DNA of 64,000 nt, taken from NCBI GenBank assembly GCA_023630585.1, contig CM042566.1, forward strand, positions 14,982,754-15,046,753, read 5' to 3'. A model generated the notes under the pieces. The model saw nothing but the letters and a program-made list of their open reading frames with translations, ran no database searches and was not told the DNA's origin. The position numbers and the translations under genes are program-made. This DNA comes from Cranoglanis bouderius (taxonomy: Eukaryota; Chordata; Actinopteri; Siluriformes; Cranoglanididae). How positions within the stretch are numbered: the first letter of the stretch is position 1; each line of letters begins with the position of its first letter. Below are positions 1 through 31,519 of this stretch, piece by piece.

Positions 1-1439
1 AGACATTTGGGTTTGAGATCAAAAGATGAATACAAGACAGTAGATCAAAATTTCAGCTTTCATTTACTCATATGTACATCTAGATGTGTTAAACAACTTA
101 GAACATGGCACCTTTTATTTGAAGCCACCCCCTTTTTTTTTTCTTCTTCAAGTGATCAAAAATATTGGAACACATGACATAGGTGTTTCTTGCTGCCCAG
201 GTGTGTCCTGATACATTGATTGTTTAAAGAATTAATAGCTCTGAATGTCTACTCTTGGTTTGAGCCCTGGGTTTTGAAGACTGCATTTGCTGTTAAAATG
301 GATGAACCAACATGAACAGAGAGCTGTCTATGGGAGAAAAGCAAGCCATTTTGAAGCTGAGAAAATAGGGAAAATCAATCTGAGCCATTTGTACAAGCAT
401 TGGGCATAGTCAATACAAAGATTTGGAATGCTTTGGAAAAAGAAAGAAACCACTGGTGTACTAACAACCAGACGTGGAACAGATCCGCCTAGGAAAACAA
501 CAGTAGTTGATGACAGAAACATTGTGAGAGCTGTGAAGAAAAGCCCAAAAACAACAGTTAATGACATCACCAATGACCTCCACAGGGCAGGGGTGACTTT
601 ATCACAGTCCATCATTCGAAGAAGACTTCAAGTGCAGAAATATATAGGTCATACCACAAAATGCAAACCAATCATCAGCAGTAAGAATCGGAAGGCCAGA
701 AATGAGCCACATAAAAATTCTGGAACCAAGATTAACCTCTACCAAAGTGATGGAAAGGCCAAAGTGTGGAGAAAGAAAGTATCTGCTCATGATCCAAAAC
801 ATACAAGCTCATCAGTCAAGCATGTTGGAGGAGGAGGCTTGGGCTGCATGGCTGCTTCTGGAATGGGCTTACTAATCTTTATTGATGATGTAACCCATGA
901 TTGTAGCAGCAGAAGGAATTCAGAAGTTTACAGAAACGATCTGTCTTCCAATTTACAGAGAAATGCATCCTGTCTAATTGGGAGAAACTTCAACATGCAG
1001 CAAGACAATGACTCAAAAAGTGCTGCCAACACAACAAAGGACTTCATCGGGGAGAAAAGTGGAACGTTTTAGATTGGCCAAGTCATTCACCAGACCTTAA
1101 CTTAGTTGAGCATGCATTTCACCTCCTATAGAGGAGACTGAAGGGAGAAACCCCCTGAAACAAATAACAATGTGCAACCAAATATTAAGTGTTATTTCAT
1201 TTAATTTACGTTAAAACTCTGTTCCATTACTTTTGCTTGCCTAAAAATTGGGTGGTCTGCCACAAAAGGTGCCATGTTCTAAGTTGTTAAACACATCTAG
1301 ATGTAAATATCAGGATATAAAAGCTGAAAATCTATCATCTCATGTTCATCTTTTGATCTCAAACCATATACATTGTCTTCATTGTATAGCAAAATCAAAT
1401 GAATTGGCCTTGTCGATCCAATAATTTCAGAGGGGACTG
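1..1439 (+). mobile_element. Tc1/mariner element A, left end outside window
   Basis: Inverted ends are visible: bases ~9-110 and ~1270-1366 are imperfect reverse complements sharing GTTTGAGATCAAAAGATGAA. The right end AGGGGACTG at 1431-1439 is followed by TA. The left tip lies before base 1. The element sits in a napa intron. Confidence 0.8.
328..1126 (+). pseudogene. Tc1 transposase remnant (element A)
   Basis: A decayed Tc1-like transposase. The N-terminal part begins near 328 and has an early stop; an open stretch at 428-1072 contains helix-turn-helix-like sequence (KKSPKTTVNDITNDL) and then diverges through deletions and frameshifts. The C-terminal hallmark DWPSHSPDLNLVEHAFHLL is at about 1071-1126 in another frame. 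The catalytic region is not intact. Confidence 0.75.
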
Positions 1440-1490
1440 TATATAAATCAGGACTATTTGTTTTATTCAGAAATCTATCTTGTATTGTAG

Positions 1491-20832
<19,342 letters not shown>

Positions 20833-21445
20833 CAACCTTATTCTTTGCCCAAACTCTCCTGCTATTCTTATACCTTGAGCTTCCCCTTGTTCCCCTTTTT
20901 ATCCTCTAAATAGCAGTGCAGTGACTTCCTTCTTAGGTGCTTTTTCTCAGATCCCATTACCTTCATCTTTGCAGCTCAGACATGGATAATAGGCTACATT
21001 CAGACACTGAAGAACATGAAGAAATACCTTGTTGTTTAGACAAGCAGAGGTTTGAAGAGTGCCTTAGAACTAAAACCAACTGCAGTACAATGGGCACTCC
21101 TTGCTTAAGGACAATAGATACTGTGGATTCATGCCTACTTTTATTACTATGCACAAAATGCCTCCCCCCAGACCACCCCGCCCCACCCAGTTTATGCTGT
21201 CTTATGATATCTTGTTCAGTTTGTGCTATCTTATATCAGTTGTGTTACTTGCATCAGTGCTGCCACTATGAATTCACTGCAATAACTTTTTACTGCTTAA
21301 TTCTTCGTGGCCTTCCTTGTGTATGCTCTAGATTATACAGTGAGTTATTTTTCTTTCCTTGTTTGTTTTATATTTTAAACAGTGACAACCATTGATAAAC
21401 ATATTTCACTGATCAGTTCTGTTAATAAAACTCTAAAATTGATGA
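20833..21445 (+). other. napa: napa 3' UTR with polyadenylation signal
   Basis: Non-coding sequence follows the stop codon, with AATAAA at 21424-21429. An open frame at 20937-21395 has no recognisable product and is treated as UTR. The exact cleavage site cannot be seen. Confidence 0.7.
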
Positions 21446-21873
21446 AAGTAACTATATTATTGAACTGATCCCTTTTTTAAAATAATGTTCGAGTTCATTG
21501 CATATTAAAAAATAGTTTAATGTTCAAAATTTCATAATGTTGAGTTCTTTCTTGTTTATCAAGTTTTTATGCTGTCCTATAATGCAGAATGGTTCATTAC
21601 TGAGATGATACTCCAAGTTTAAGATAAATAGTGATGGTTAAATCCAGCAATGGGGGTCTCAGTTCTTGTGTGGGACGAAGCTTTTGAAGCTGATTAGTAC
21701 AGTGGTTTTACAACCCAGATTTTGGCTGGCCAGTCCACATTTCCATTCAGTTTTGCCTTTTTTGTCTTTGTGATTTGCACTTGGGTTAAAATCAATGACT
21801 GTATATATTGAGTGGACAACGTGGTGCCATTCACTCCCATTGTATGTTTTTGAGAACTTTTAGGGTTGGAGCT
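21446..21873. other. intergenic, nothing recognised
   Basis: AT-rich sequence after the napa polyadenylation signal; no repeat or gene recognised. Confidence 0.5.
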
Positions 21874-22077
21874 AGAGTCTGCACAGTAGATAAGCCCGGA
21901 CAGGCAGAATGGAGAGGTCTTTTATTCTCCACTTGGTTATGTCAGTACTAACATGAGAATGGGTGGGGTTAGTTAAGAGTCTGCACAGTAGATAAGCCCG
22001 GACAGGCAGAATGGAGAGGTCTTTTATTCTCCACTTGGTTATGTCAGTGCTAACATGAGAATGGGTGGGGTTAGGGG
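21874..22077. repeat. 102-bp tandem duplication
   Basis: Two adjacent 102-bp copies (21874-21975 and 21976-22077) start AGAGTCTGCACAGTAGATAA. I see a single difference (GTACTAAC versus GTGCTAAC). They lie at the 3' border of the minus-strand LINE. Confidence 0.93.
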
Positions 22078-22953
22078 TTAGTTAAGTGTTCACGGAAGAG
22101 GTGGGTCTTTAGCCATTTTTTGAATATAGTGACATTCTGCTGTCCGGATTGAGGTTGGAAGTTCATTCCACCACTGAGGGACAATCGGTTTGAAGGTTCT
22201 GGAAAGGGACCACATGCCTCGCTGACTAGGCACTACCAGGCGTCAGTCGTTAATCGATCGCAGGTTGTGTGAGGGAACATAAACCTCAAGGAGACTGTTG
22301 AGCTAGGGAGGTGCTGTTCCATACAAGGTCTTGTACATGAGCATCAAGGCCTTGAATTTGATGTGGGCAGCTACAGGAAGCCAGTGGAGGGAGATGAAGA
22401 GGGGTGTGACATGGGTTCTTTTGGCTGGTACAAAACAAGGCATTCTGCTGCATTCTGAATCATCCGAAGGGGTTTGATGGTGCTGGCTGGGAGACCCAGG
22501 AATAGTATGTTGCAATAGTCCTGTTTTGAGATGACAAGAGCCTGGACTAGTAGCTGTGTAGCCTGTTCAGTGAGATAAGGTCTGATTTTCTTGATGTTGT
22601 ATTGAATGAACCTACAGGATCATGTAGTTGTTGAAATGTGGTCTGTAAAGGTCAAGTTGTCATCGAAAGTAACCTCAAGGTTACTCTGTCCTGGTTGGCT
22701 TGAGTGTGGTTGAGCCAAGCTGTACGGTGAGGTTGTTGTTGATTGAGGGGCAGGCAGGGATGACAAGAATCTCAGTTTTTGCCAAGTTGAGCTTAAGGTG
22801 GCGTTCCCTCATCCAGTTTGAGATGTCAGACATGCAGGCAGAGATGTGTGCTGAGACGGATGGATCAGCAGGCTGGAAGGACAAATAAAGCTGGGTGTTA
22901 TCAGCATAGCAGTGATATGAGAAGCCATGAGACTCAATCATAGGCCCTGGATA

Positions 22954-24247
22954 CAGTGCCTATAGAAAATCATCATACCCCTTTGAAATAGTCACTTTTT
23001 TTTGTCTTACAGCCTGAAATCAAAACCCATTAAAGATATTTTTTTTGTTCCAGCTTTATTTATACATTCTGCCTTACAACATTCAAGTAACATAAAAAGG
23101 CAACAGTTCAGATGTTGGATATGTCTCTATTAGCTTAGCACACCTAGATTGGGGAATATTTGCCCATTCTTCCTTGTAGAATTGTTCGAGTTCAGTCACA
23201 TTTTGTGGTCCTATCCTTAAGCCACTATGTAGTTTTTTTGGCGGTGTGTTTAGGGTCATTGTCATGCTGGAAGGTGAACCACCTGCCCATCTTCAGCTAT
23301 CTAGCAGAGGGCTGCAGATATTCCTCAAGAATTTGGGTGTACTTGGCAGCATCCATTTTCCTTTCAATCCTGACCAACTGCCCAGTTCCTGCTGAAGAGA
23401 AACACCCCCACAACATAACGTTGCCACCACCATGCTTCACAGTAGGTATGGTGTGTTTTGGGTGGTGTGCTGTGTTTGGTTGCATTTCAGTCCAAAAAGT
23501 TCAGTCTTGGTCTCATCTGACCATAAAACCTTTTGCCACATGGCATTAGAATCTTCCAAGTGTTTTTTTGCAAAGCCTTTTCAGAAGACGCTTCTTTCTT
23601 GCCACCTGCCCAGCTTTGTGTAAAGCTTGTGAGATTGTTGTCACGTACAGACCGACCAATCTCAGCCATAAGGACTTGTAAGTTGCCATTGGCCTCTTGG
23701 TAGCTTCCCTGATCAATATCCTTCTGGCTCGGTCATCCAGTTTGGAGGGTCGGCCCGATCTAAGCAAGGTGTTGGTGGTGCCATACACTTTCCACCTCTT
23801 AATAATGTTCTTGGGACAACTTTGTCCCGGAGGCCTTTTGAAAGCATCTTTCCAACCATGGTGTATTCTTTGCATTGCTATGCACTACTGGTAATGGAAT
23901 TACCATGGAACAGCCAGTTTTCTTATGAAGTAATCAAAACCACTGCAATTGATGTCAGGTTGGGGGCAATTAGCATGGTGTGTGATCTGGGAAGTGACTG
24001 GTTGTACCTAAGCAAGTTTATAATGGTTACTCTAAGGGGCTGATCACTTATCCAAACCAGGTATTTCACTAATTAAATTTTAATAATTGTTCAGAATTTT
24101 TTACAATGTTATTTTCACTTAGATGTCGAGGGTTATAATGTGTAAATACAGCTGGCAAAAGTTAGATTTAATTTATTTAAATTTCCTGGGTGTAAATGTA
24201 GCAAAAGGTAAGGATTTTGACAGGGTATGATGATTTTCTATAGGCAC
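22954..24247 (-). mobile_element. Tc1/mariner element G1 inside the LINE
   Basis: The left end CAGTGCCTATAGAAAATCAT follows TA at 22952-22953. The right end TATAGGCAC is followed by TA at 24248-24249 and lacks its last two bases. LINE sequence resumes as CATGTTGTATAAATAG. Confidence 0.9.
23083..23875 (-). pseudogene. Tc1 transposase (element G1), frameshifted
   Basis: The pieces on the minus strand are: 23875-23546 with the N-terminal helix-turn-helix and SGRPSKLDDRARRILIREA; 23669-23487; 23485-23297 with KHGGGNVMLWGCFSSAGTG; 23265-23083 with the C-terminus (QFYKEEWANIPQSRCAKLI). The second catalytic Asp and the Glu region are damaged. Confidence 0.82.
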
Positions 24248-25496
24248 TACATGTTGTATAAATAGAAAAGAGCAGTGGACCCAGAACTGACAACTCACAA
24301 CTGGGGTAACCCCAGTTGTGAGTTGCTGAGTTTCAGAAACCCCTCCCCTCTGCAATACCTTGAAGGATCTGCATTAGAGATAGGATTCCACCCAGCGCAG
24401 AGCTGTTCCGGTGATGCCTAGGCTGGAGAGAGTTCACAGGAGGATCTGATGATTCACAGTGTCAAAGGCAGCAGAGACGTTGAGTAGGATGAGGACAGAT
24501 GATCTTGAGGTTGATGTTGGTTGTAAGGCTTCAGTGACGGAAAGCAGAGCAGTCTCCGTGGTGTGACTGCTTTTCAAGCCAGCCTGCTTGGTGTTCAGAA
24601 GGTTGTTCAGTGTGAGAAAAGTGGAGAGTTGATTAAAACAACTCTTGCAAGGGTTTTGGACAGAAAAGGGAGGAGGGAGACAGGTCTGTAGTTGTCAACA
24701 GCAGCAGGGTGTTTTTTTTTTTTAAGCAGCAGGGTAACCCGGGCCTGCTTAAATGAGGTAGGGAAGGTGCCGGTAGAGAGGGATGTGTTAAAGATGTGTG
24801 TGAGTGCAGGTAGTAGTGTGGGAGAGATGGACTGAAGAAGGTGAGAAGGGCTAGGGTCTAGAGGACAGGTTGTAGGACAGCGAGAGAGGAGGAGTTTTGA
24901 GACATCAGTCTCTGAGAGAGGGGAGAAGGAGAAAAGTTGAGAGTTATATGGAGGAGGAGCCTGTCTATGGGTGCCTGAGGTGGAGACTGGTTCCTGACTG
25001 ATGTAACCTTGTTGAAAAAGAAAGTGGCGAAGTCATCTGCAGTGAGAGAGGTAGGGGAAGGGGGAGAAGGGGAACAGAGAAGAGAGGAAAAGGTTATGAA
25101 GAGAGTATGGGTATTGGGAGAGCTGCCAATCTTCTCCTGGTAGTATATGGCTTTAGTGGTAGAGATGCTATGGGAAAAAGAGAAGAGAAGTGTTTGGTAA
25201 TTGGTTAGGTTACTTGCATCGTTTGATTTACTCCATTTCCTTTCAGCTGCCCTTAACTTGGTCCGGTTGTCACAAAGAGCTTCTGAGAGCCAAGGGTTAG
25301 AGGGTGACGTGCGAGCTGACCTGGAGATTTGGGGACAGATGCTGTCAAGAAAAGATGGCATGTCTGTTGCTGTGTTTAAGTCCAGTGAAGAGAGTTGGCT
25401 GTCAGAGGGAAGTGAGGTTGTGACAATGGAGGAGAAGTGTGAGGGGGAAAGGGAACGAAGATTGCTACAGTAAGTTACCAAAATGACAGAGGTGGC

Positions 25497-26135
25497 CTAG
25501 CACCTCAGTACATTATCTGCTAATGTACTGAGGTAAACCGGTTTTTCAACAGTACAACAGTAGAAGCTGGTGAGGTTTTTCAGGTTTAGTCCAAACGTCT
25601 TAAGCTTCCGCAGGAAGTAGAGCCTCTGGCAGGCAGACCTTATGATTGTCTTGGTGTGGAGGGACAAGGTGAGGTCATCGGTGATGTGGCCGCAGAGAAA
25701 CATGAAATTCTTGGCTCTTTCCACGGCAGTGCCATTGATCTGTAAGGAAGTGTGTACTCTGCTCTGGGACTACCTGTAGTCTAATATTATTTCCTTCATT
25801 TTGCTCATGATAAGAGAGGTCATTGTCATGTGACACACCTCTTATCTCCTCTATGTAGGCTGTCTCATCTCTGTTTGTGATGAGGCCCAGGATGGCTCTG
25901 TCTTCAGCAACCTTGAAAATGCTGTTGGTGTTATATTGGGCATGCACCGTTATGCACAGTACAGGAGTCTGTGTGGAGGAGGTCGAGTTGCCGATTCTCA
26001 CCACTTGGGGTCTGCCCGTCAGGAAGTCTATTATCCAGTTACACATGGTGGTGTTAAGACCCAGACCTTTGAGCTTCATGATGACCATATAGTGTTTAAT
26101 GCAGAGCTGTAATCAATGAACAGCACATTCTCACA
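25497..26135 (-). mobile_element. LINE family R1 fragment (RT part)
   Basis: The minus strand encodes LGLNTTMCNWIIDFLTGRPQ and, in another frame, LHTKTIIRSACQRLYFLRKL. These are pieces of the same RT family as 44937-48320 and 31520-32900, with stops and small deletions. Confidence 0.75.
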
Positions 26136-26590
26136 TACAGTAGTTTGTAGTTTTAGGCACCCTATTTTTATTTTTTTTTTTTGTACAAACTTTGTTATAG
26201 ATTTTTTTATTTTACATTATCAACTAAAAACATTTTAGATTCCCAAACATTAGTTTTCTAGCACAAAATTAAGTTACAGAAAAATGTTTGTACGTCATTA
26301 AAGAAAGCAGCATATTACATAAGAGACCACTTTTCAGACAAAAAACACAATGAAGGCTGCTGGGTTTTGCTGCAAAAATAAGAAGCAAATGCAAAAATAA
26401 AAGTCTCCAGAAGAACTGTGTCTGGTTTTGCAAGATGCTCAATAAAACTTACCAGCTCATTTCCTTATAAAACTGCACAAATTGTACCTATTTTTATTTT
26501 TATTTTTCTTGTCACAGCAAATATTGACTTTGATTCATTTATTACTGTTTACTGCCCTTTATGGTATTTTTTTTTGTTTGTTTGTTTAAC
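26135..26590. mobile_element. Tc1-derived MITE K, copy 2
   Basis: It begins near CAGTAGTTTGTAGTTTTAGG and shares the core with 9170-9585 (AAAATGTTTGTACGTCA, CAATGAAGGCTGCTGGGTTT, CTTACCAGCTCATTTCCTTA). Non-coding. From 26591 to 26895 I recognise nothing. Confidence 0.7.
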
Positions 26591-26894
26591 TACGACGGCC
26601 ATCTTTGTGTCATGGCACACAACAAATTTTGGTAAACAGTTGTTTACGGAAACCTCAATATCTCGGCTCAGGATGGTCCTAGCTCCTTGGACCAAATACT
26701 GATCTCTAGAGAACAATAGCATGTACATATAAACATTTTGCTCATTCTTGTTTCATAAACTATGAGCTAGAGCTATTAGAAATCTGGGGGAAAGCCTAAT
26801 TTATTCATGCATTTTGAGATGTAATATAAGCATAAAAAATAAAAATGAACAGTATTTTACAGTAATTTTGTTTATGATTGGCATACAATAGCTT

Positions 26895-28965
26895 GTAATG
26901 ATCTAAGATGGCGGCATGGTAGCCTCTTCAGGTCCACAAATATGGTGTATGTTACGTGTAGCCTACAACAATTGGGCAAAAGAGATGTACATCGGAAGCA
27001 CTGGTGAACATGTCTATCATTACCAACTTTTACTGAACATTAGAGAACAAAGCTCAGGAGGAATAAATGATGGACTGCGGGAAGAGCTACACAACCTCGG
27101 GCTGTTATGCGAACCAAGCCCTGGGACCACGGTGTTGCCTGAAGCCTCTGGCTGGTAGAGAGTGTGCCAGAAACATTGTGCGAGGCAGCAGAAGCGCAGT
27201 AAGCGAGCTGGTATTACTCCTAGGCTAAAGGCTAACCCTAGCCGTATGGCTCTACCATCCATTCTCCTCTCAAATGTTCGCTCACTGGACAATAAACTGG
27301 ACATACTCCGATTATAGCTAACTACTCAACATGAAGTCAGGGACTGCTGTGTTTTTGTTTTTACGGAAACATGACGCAACACAGCCATTCAGCTAGCCGG
27401 GCTAACCATACATTGCATTGACAGGATAGCAGCACTGTCTGGTGGTCTATGTGTTTAAAAAAACAATGAATGGTGCAGGAATGCCGTTGTGGTCTCGAGC
27501 TACTGTTCATCGCTGGTGGAGTTTATAACCGTGAAATGCCGGCCATTTTACCTGCCCAGAGAGTTTACCACCATGCTCACTGTCGTGGTGTACATTCCAC
27601 CTGGCGCTAACGCAAGGGAAGCGGCAAGTGAACTCTACAGGGTTACCGGTAACCTACAGACAGCGCACCGTGATGGATTTTTCATTGTTACTGGGGACTT
27701 TAACCACGTGAATCTGAAATCAGCACTGCCAAAATTCCACCAGCATGTTATATTGCAACCTGTAGTACAAACACTTTAGACCTTGTTTACACAAACATTC
27801 ACGGTGCTTTCAATGCTGTGCCCCGCCCCCACCTTGGCTGCTCAGACCACGGAGAGCACGGAGCAACCACTCTCCACTGAACATCAATGGCTCCTCTGTG
27901 GAGATTGTCAAGAGCACCAAATTCCTTCACCTGACCAAGAACCTCACCTGGTGAATCAACACCAGCTCCATAACCAAGAAAGCCCAGCAGCACCTCTACT
28001 TTCTGAGAAGGCTGAAAAAAGCCCATCTCCCACCCCTTATCCTCACTACGTTCTACAGAGGAACCGTTGAGAGCATCCTGAGCAGCTACATCACTGCCTG
28101 GTTTGGAAATTGTACAGCATCGTATTTCAAGACACTGAAGCGGGTAGTAAGGACAGCTGAAAAGATCATCGGGGTCTGTCTTCCCTCCATTATCACATTT
28201 ACACCACACGCTGCATCCGCAAAGCCACCAGCACTGTGGATGACCCCACACACCCTTCACACAAACTCTTCGCCCTCCTGCCATCTGGAAAAATGTACTG
28301 AAGCATTTGGACCCTCATGGCCAGACTGTGTAACAGTTTCTTCCCCCAAGCCATCAGACTCATCAATACTCAGAGACTGGACTGACACACACACACACTG
28401 AACTGTACACCACCCCACTCCCATTGCAATATTTGCACATTTCTGTATTGACTGTACTGCATTTTTGCTGCTAATGTACTTATATCACATTTAATTTCTT
28501 GTCACTATTATACACCTGGCTGCTACTGCTATGTCCATATTTGGTATAAGCTAGTCTGCTAAATACTAAGTCACAGCATGTTATGTTTATATTCAATATA
28601 GTTAAAATATAATATTTTAACTATACTGTTACTCTTTTGCACCTATCTTTTGCATTACCTGTTATATCAGACACTTCCATACTAGAACTGCGTACTGGTT
28701 GGCGCTACACTGTCACTTACTGTGCCAATTGTTCCTGTTTTTGTAGTTACTGTACTGTCTTGTGGTGTTAGCACGTTTGCACGTGCACTTTATGTAAAAA
28801 TGTGTAGGTCTCATTTAGTTCTATGTTGTCTCATGGTTAGTGTATTGTTTTATGTAGCACCATGGTCCTGGAGGAATGTTGTTTCGTTTCACTGTGTACT
28901 GTACCAGGTGTATACGGTTGAAATGACAACAAAAGCTACTTGACTTGATCTCTGTTTTGCTAATC
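26895..28965 (+). mobile_element. LINE family R1, internally deleted copy
   Basis: It starts near AAGATGGCGGC (a typical 5' end). An APE-type endonuclease domain follows at about 27250-27760: RPFYLPREFTTMLTVVVYIP, TGDFNHVN. A deletion near 27835 joins this to the RT C-terminal part and ORF end (KKAQQHLYFLRRLKKAH; ILSSYITAWFGNCTA). The 3' UTR shares CACCATGGTCCTGGAGGAAT with other copies and ends near 28960. Confidence 0.82.
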
Positions 28966-29380
28966 CCAGCATACAGACCACTCCTGAAACGTGCCAACCC
29001 AATTCTGAAATAGGTGAGAACCTGCTCTGAGGGAGCCATCTCAGCACTCCAGGACTGTTTTGGGCACACAGACTGGAATATATTCAGAGAGGCTGCTACA
29101 TACCACTAAACCACAGACTTGGAGGAATACACAGCATCAGTGACTGGCTACATCAGCAAGTCCATTTATGATGTGACTTCCTTCAAGACCATCACCACAT
29201 GCACAAACCAGAAACCGTGGATGACTGCTGAAGTGTGCTCCCTGCTGAAAACCCAAGACACTGCCTTCAGGTCTGATGACAAGGCAGTCCTCCGCACATC
29301 AAGGGCCAATCTGTCCCAGGCTATCAGAGAGTCAAAGTTGCATCTATGCAGAAAGAATCCAGTCACTTCATAAACACCTA
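28966..29380 (+). mobile_element. LINE family R1 middle fragment
   Basis: It encodes the region between endonuclease and RT (ALQDCFGHTDWNIFREAAT; ITTCTNQKPWMTAEVCSLLK). It matches 47649-46963 of the long copy. It has internal stops. Confidence 0.75.
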
Positions 29381-29384
29381 GGAC

Positions 29385-31515
29385 ACAAGGTGTGTTTGGC
29401 AAGGCATTTAGGCCATCACAGGTTCAACTTCTGGTTGATTTGGAATGCTGGAGCATTTGGCTGCCACTCCTCTCACCATATTCTCTGTGTTTTAAATGAT
29501 TATCAAGTTATTTTGAATGGTAATGTGGGGTTATGGAGCTTTGAAGTCTTAAGGTCTTATAGTCTGATCGCTGTTTTACTAATTGCCTTATTGCGATGTG
29601 GGCCCACTTTTTAAACTTTGGACTGTTGTTTTTATCTGTGAGCTTTCTCTGGTGGAGTCTACCTTGCTGTTGCCCTGCCCAGTATTTACGCTACTGCAAG
29701 GTTACTGTAGATGTGGATTCCGTCAGCATGGCTTTAAGGTACGTCACATGCCAGCTACTAAACCTAAATAGGAACTACTATTTGGCGAATGACACTTGTA
29801 AGCTCTGCCGTAATACTGGAATATTGCAACCAAAGCACTACATACTCTTCAAGGTGCAGTTTTATCCACTCATCTACTACTGCCATCTCTGTTCCAATAT
29901 TTCACCATAAAGCTCAAAGACAGTTTTGTACTGGCGTTCACAGTTTTCCCTGTTATCCTCTGTGTCCCCGAGTCCGGTTAAAGCAGTGTTATTTAACATG
30001 CACTCTGTGAATAACAAGACTCTGCTTTTATCAGACATTATCACAGAAAAAAATTGTGGCCTTGTGTGTTTAACATAAACATGGCACAATCACAATGTTG
30101 GACTCCTCTTTAATAAAATTACTCCCATGGGCTATGGGTTGTTTGATCTCCCATGACTTTGGCAGAGGATTTCACAGAGAGTATTATGGTGATTTATAAC
30201 CTACAACACAACAAAAAAATGTCAGTGCCACAGTTTTCTTCTTTTGAGTGCCTCATTCTTGTTAGGTTTCCTCTCTCGCGGCAAATGGAGTAGCCTACTT
30301 CCGCATTCCACGGAGCGTATTCCAGCTCCATTCAGAAGGCCTCTCATTTTGTTTACTTCGGCCATGTGCACTTTTGTTATTGTGTTACGTCATGTCTCCG
30401 CCTCCCGTGTTCTCCCATGTTCTCATGTTTTCGTTCACGTCATGTCTCCGCCTCCTGTGTTTCCCCATGTGCTTATGTTTTGGTCTGTGTCATGTCTCCG
30501 CCTCCTCATTTCACATTGGTTCATGTTTGTTGATGTCAGGTGTTTTGGATTTGGGCATGTGATTGATGTGTGTTTAAATACCCCGCTCCGTTTCCGCTTC
30601 GGGGCGGAGTATTAGTATAGTTTAGCGTTGTAATCATAGCAAAAGAGTTTCCGTAGCTCTGTATTTTCCTAGTTTCTTAGCTCTGTGTCCGTAGAGTCGA
30701 TTTCCGTAGCTCCGTGTGTATGGTTAAAAACCACCTCCTTGCCTCATGTATTTCTTCCTGTGTTTTGATTACTGCCTTTGTGGATTACTGCCTTTTTTGT
30801 TTACTGCACTTGTGAGAATAAACTTTTCTGCATTTACTGACGTCTCCCCAGCGCATGCATCCTGACTCCTCTGCCTATCTGCCTGCCTACTGATTACATA
30901 ACAGTTCTGAGTGTCTCTGCCTGTCTCACTACCATCTTCGCAACATTCTATGGACCTCCTAAGACAAATGAAGCCTTCTTGTCTGAGTTTGCTGATTTGC
31001 TGTCTATGCTGTGCCTTAAGTTTAAGAGGATTCTTATTTTGGGGGACTTTAACATCCACAAGACTCAAAAGTCTCAGTGATGACAGGACTTTGTCTTTAT
31101 TGGAGCATTTTGATTTAATTCATTGATTGACTGTTCAACACATAAGAGGTCACACATTAGACATTGTTATTGCAAATGGTTCTTTCATGTCTGAGTTTTC
31201 CTCTGCTGATTTAGGACTTTCTGACCATCTAACTATCTTTTTTTTTTTTTTAAATATGAAATTACCTCACACAAATATCTCTACTTGCACTGTAAAATTT
31301 TGCAAATGGAAATCCATTGATCTGCCAGATTTCACTAACTTTCTTGCTTCTTCCTTAAGATTTTTTTCTCCATCAGATCCCCTTGATGACAAAATTTCTC
31401 TGTTAAATAATGTTCTCATATCTGGCTGGGATTCCTTTGCTCCTTTAAAATCACGAACCATATCCTATTTGCGTTCTGCTCCTTGGTATAATGACAATCT
31501 GTGCTCAATGAAATG
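29385..31515 (+). mobile_element. L2/CR1-like LINE (second family), 5' and endonuclease region, split by solo LTR
   Basis: Endonuclease sequence starts near 29998 (MHSVNNKTLLLSDIITEKN) and runs to the solo LTR at 30260. It resumes at 30904 with ATFYGPPKTNEAFLSEFADL and ILILGDFNIH. 31127-31516 continues with GHTLDIVIANGS, LGLSDHLTIF and a linker ending APWYNDNLCSMK. Stops and frameshifts make it inactive. 29385-29990 is 5' sequence without clear protein. Confidence 0.72.
30260..30903 (+). repeat. Solo LTR related to the 58583-62410 element
   Basis: It begins TGTTAGGTTTCC and ends CATAACA, 644 bp. It shares CGTCATGTCTCCGCCTCCTG, TTAAATACCCCGCTCCG-like and GCGCATGCATCCTGACTC with the 809-bp LTR at 61602-62410. 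The flanking 5-mers are ATTCT and GTTCT, a 4/5 target duplication. It is inserted in LINE endonuclease sequence. Confidence 0.85.
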
Positions 31516-31519
31516 ACTA

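Larger units (their letters stand above)
22078..25490 (-). mobile_element. L2/CR1-like LINE, decayed, split by a Tc1
   Basis: Read on the minus strand: 25481-24858 has a linker region upstream of RT (NPWLSEALCDNRTKLRAAER). 22941-22681 has RT with the YADNTQLYLSF active-site block (normally YADD) and WMRERHLKLNLAKTEIL. 22515-22303 has the typical C-terminal motif SLHWLPVAAHIKFKALMLMY and GTAPP. The Tc1 element G1 at 22954-24247 sits in the RT. Clade placement is by resemblance only. Confidence 0.75.

Noticed and set aside
20937..21395. 152-codon frame after napa
   Set aside because: It lies in the 3' UTR before the AATAAA and has no recognisable domain.
22303..22515. A host protein with the SLHWLPV motif
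   Set aside because: This is a standard C-terminal motif of fish LINE ORF2 proteins.
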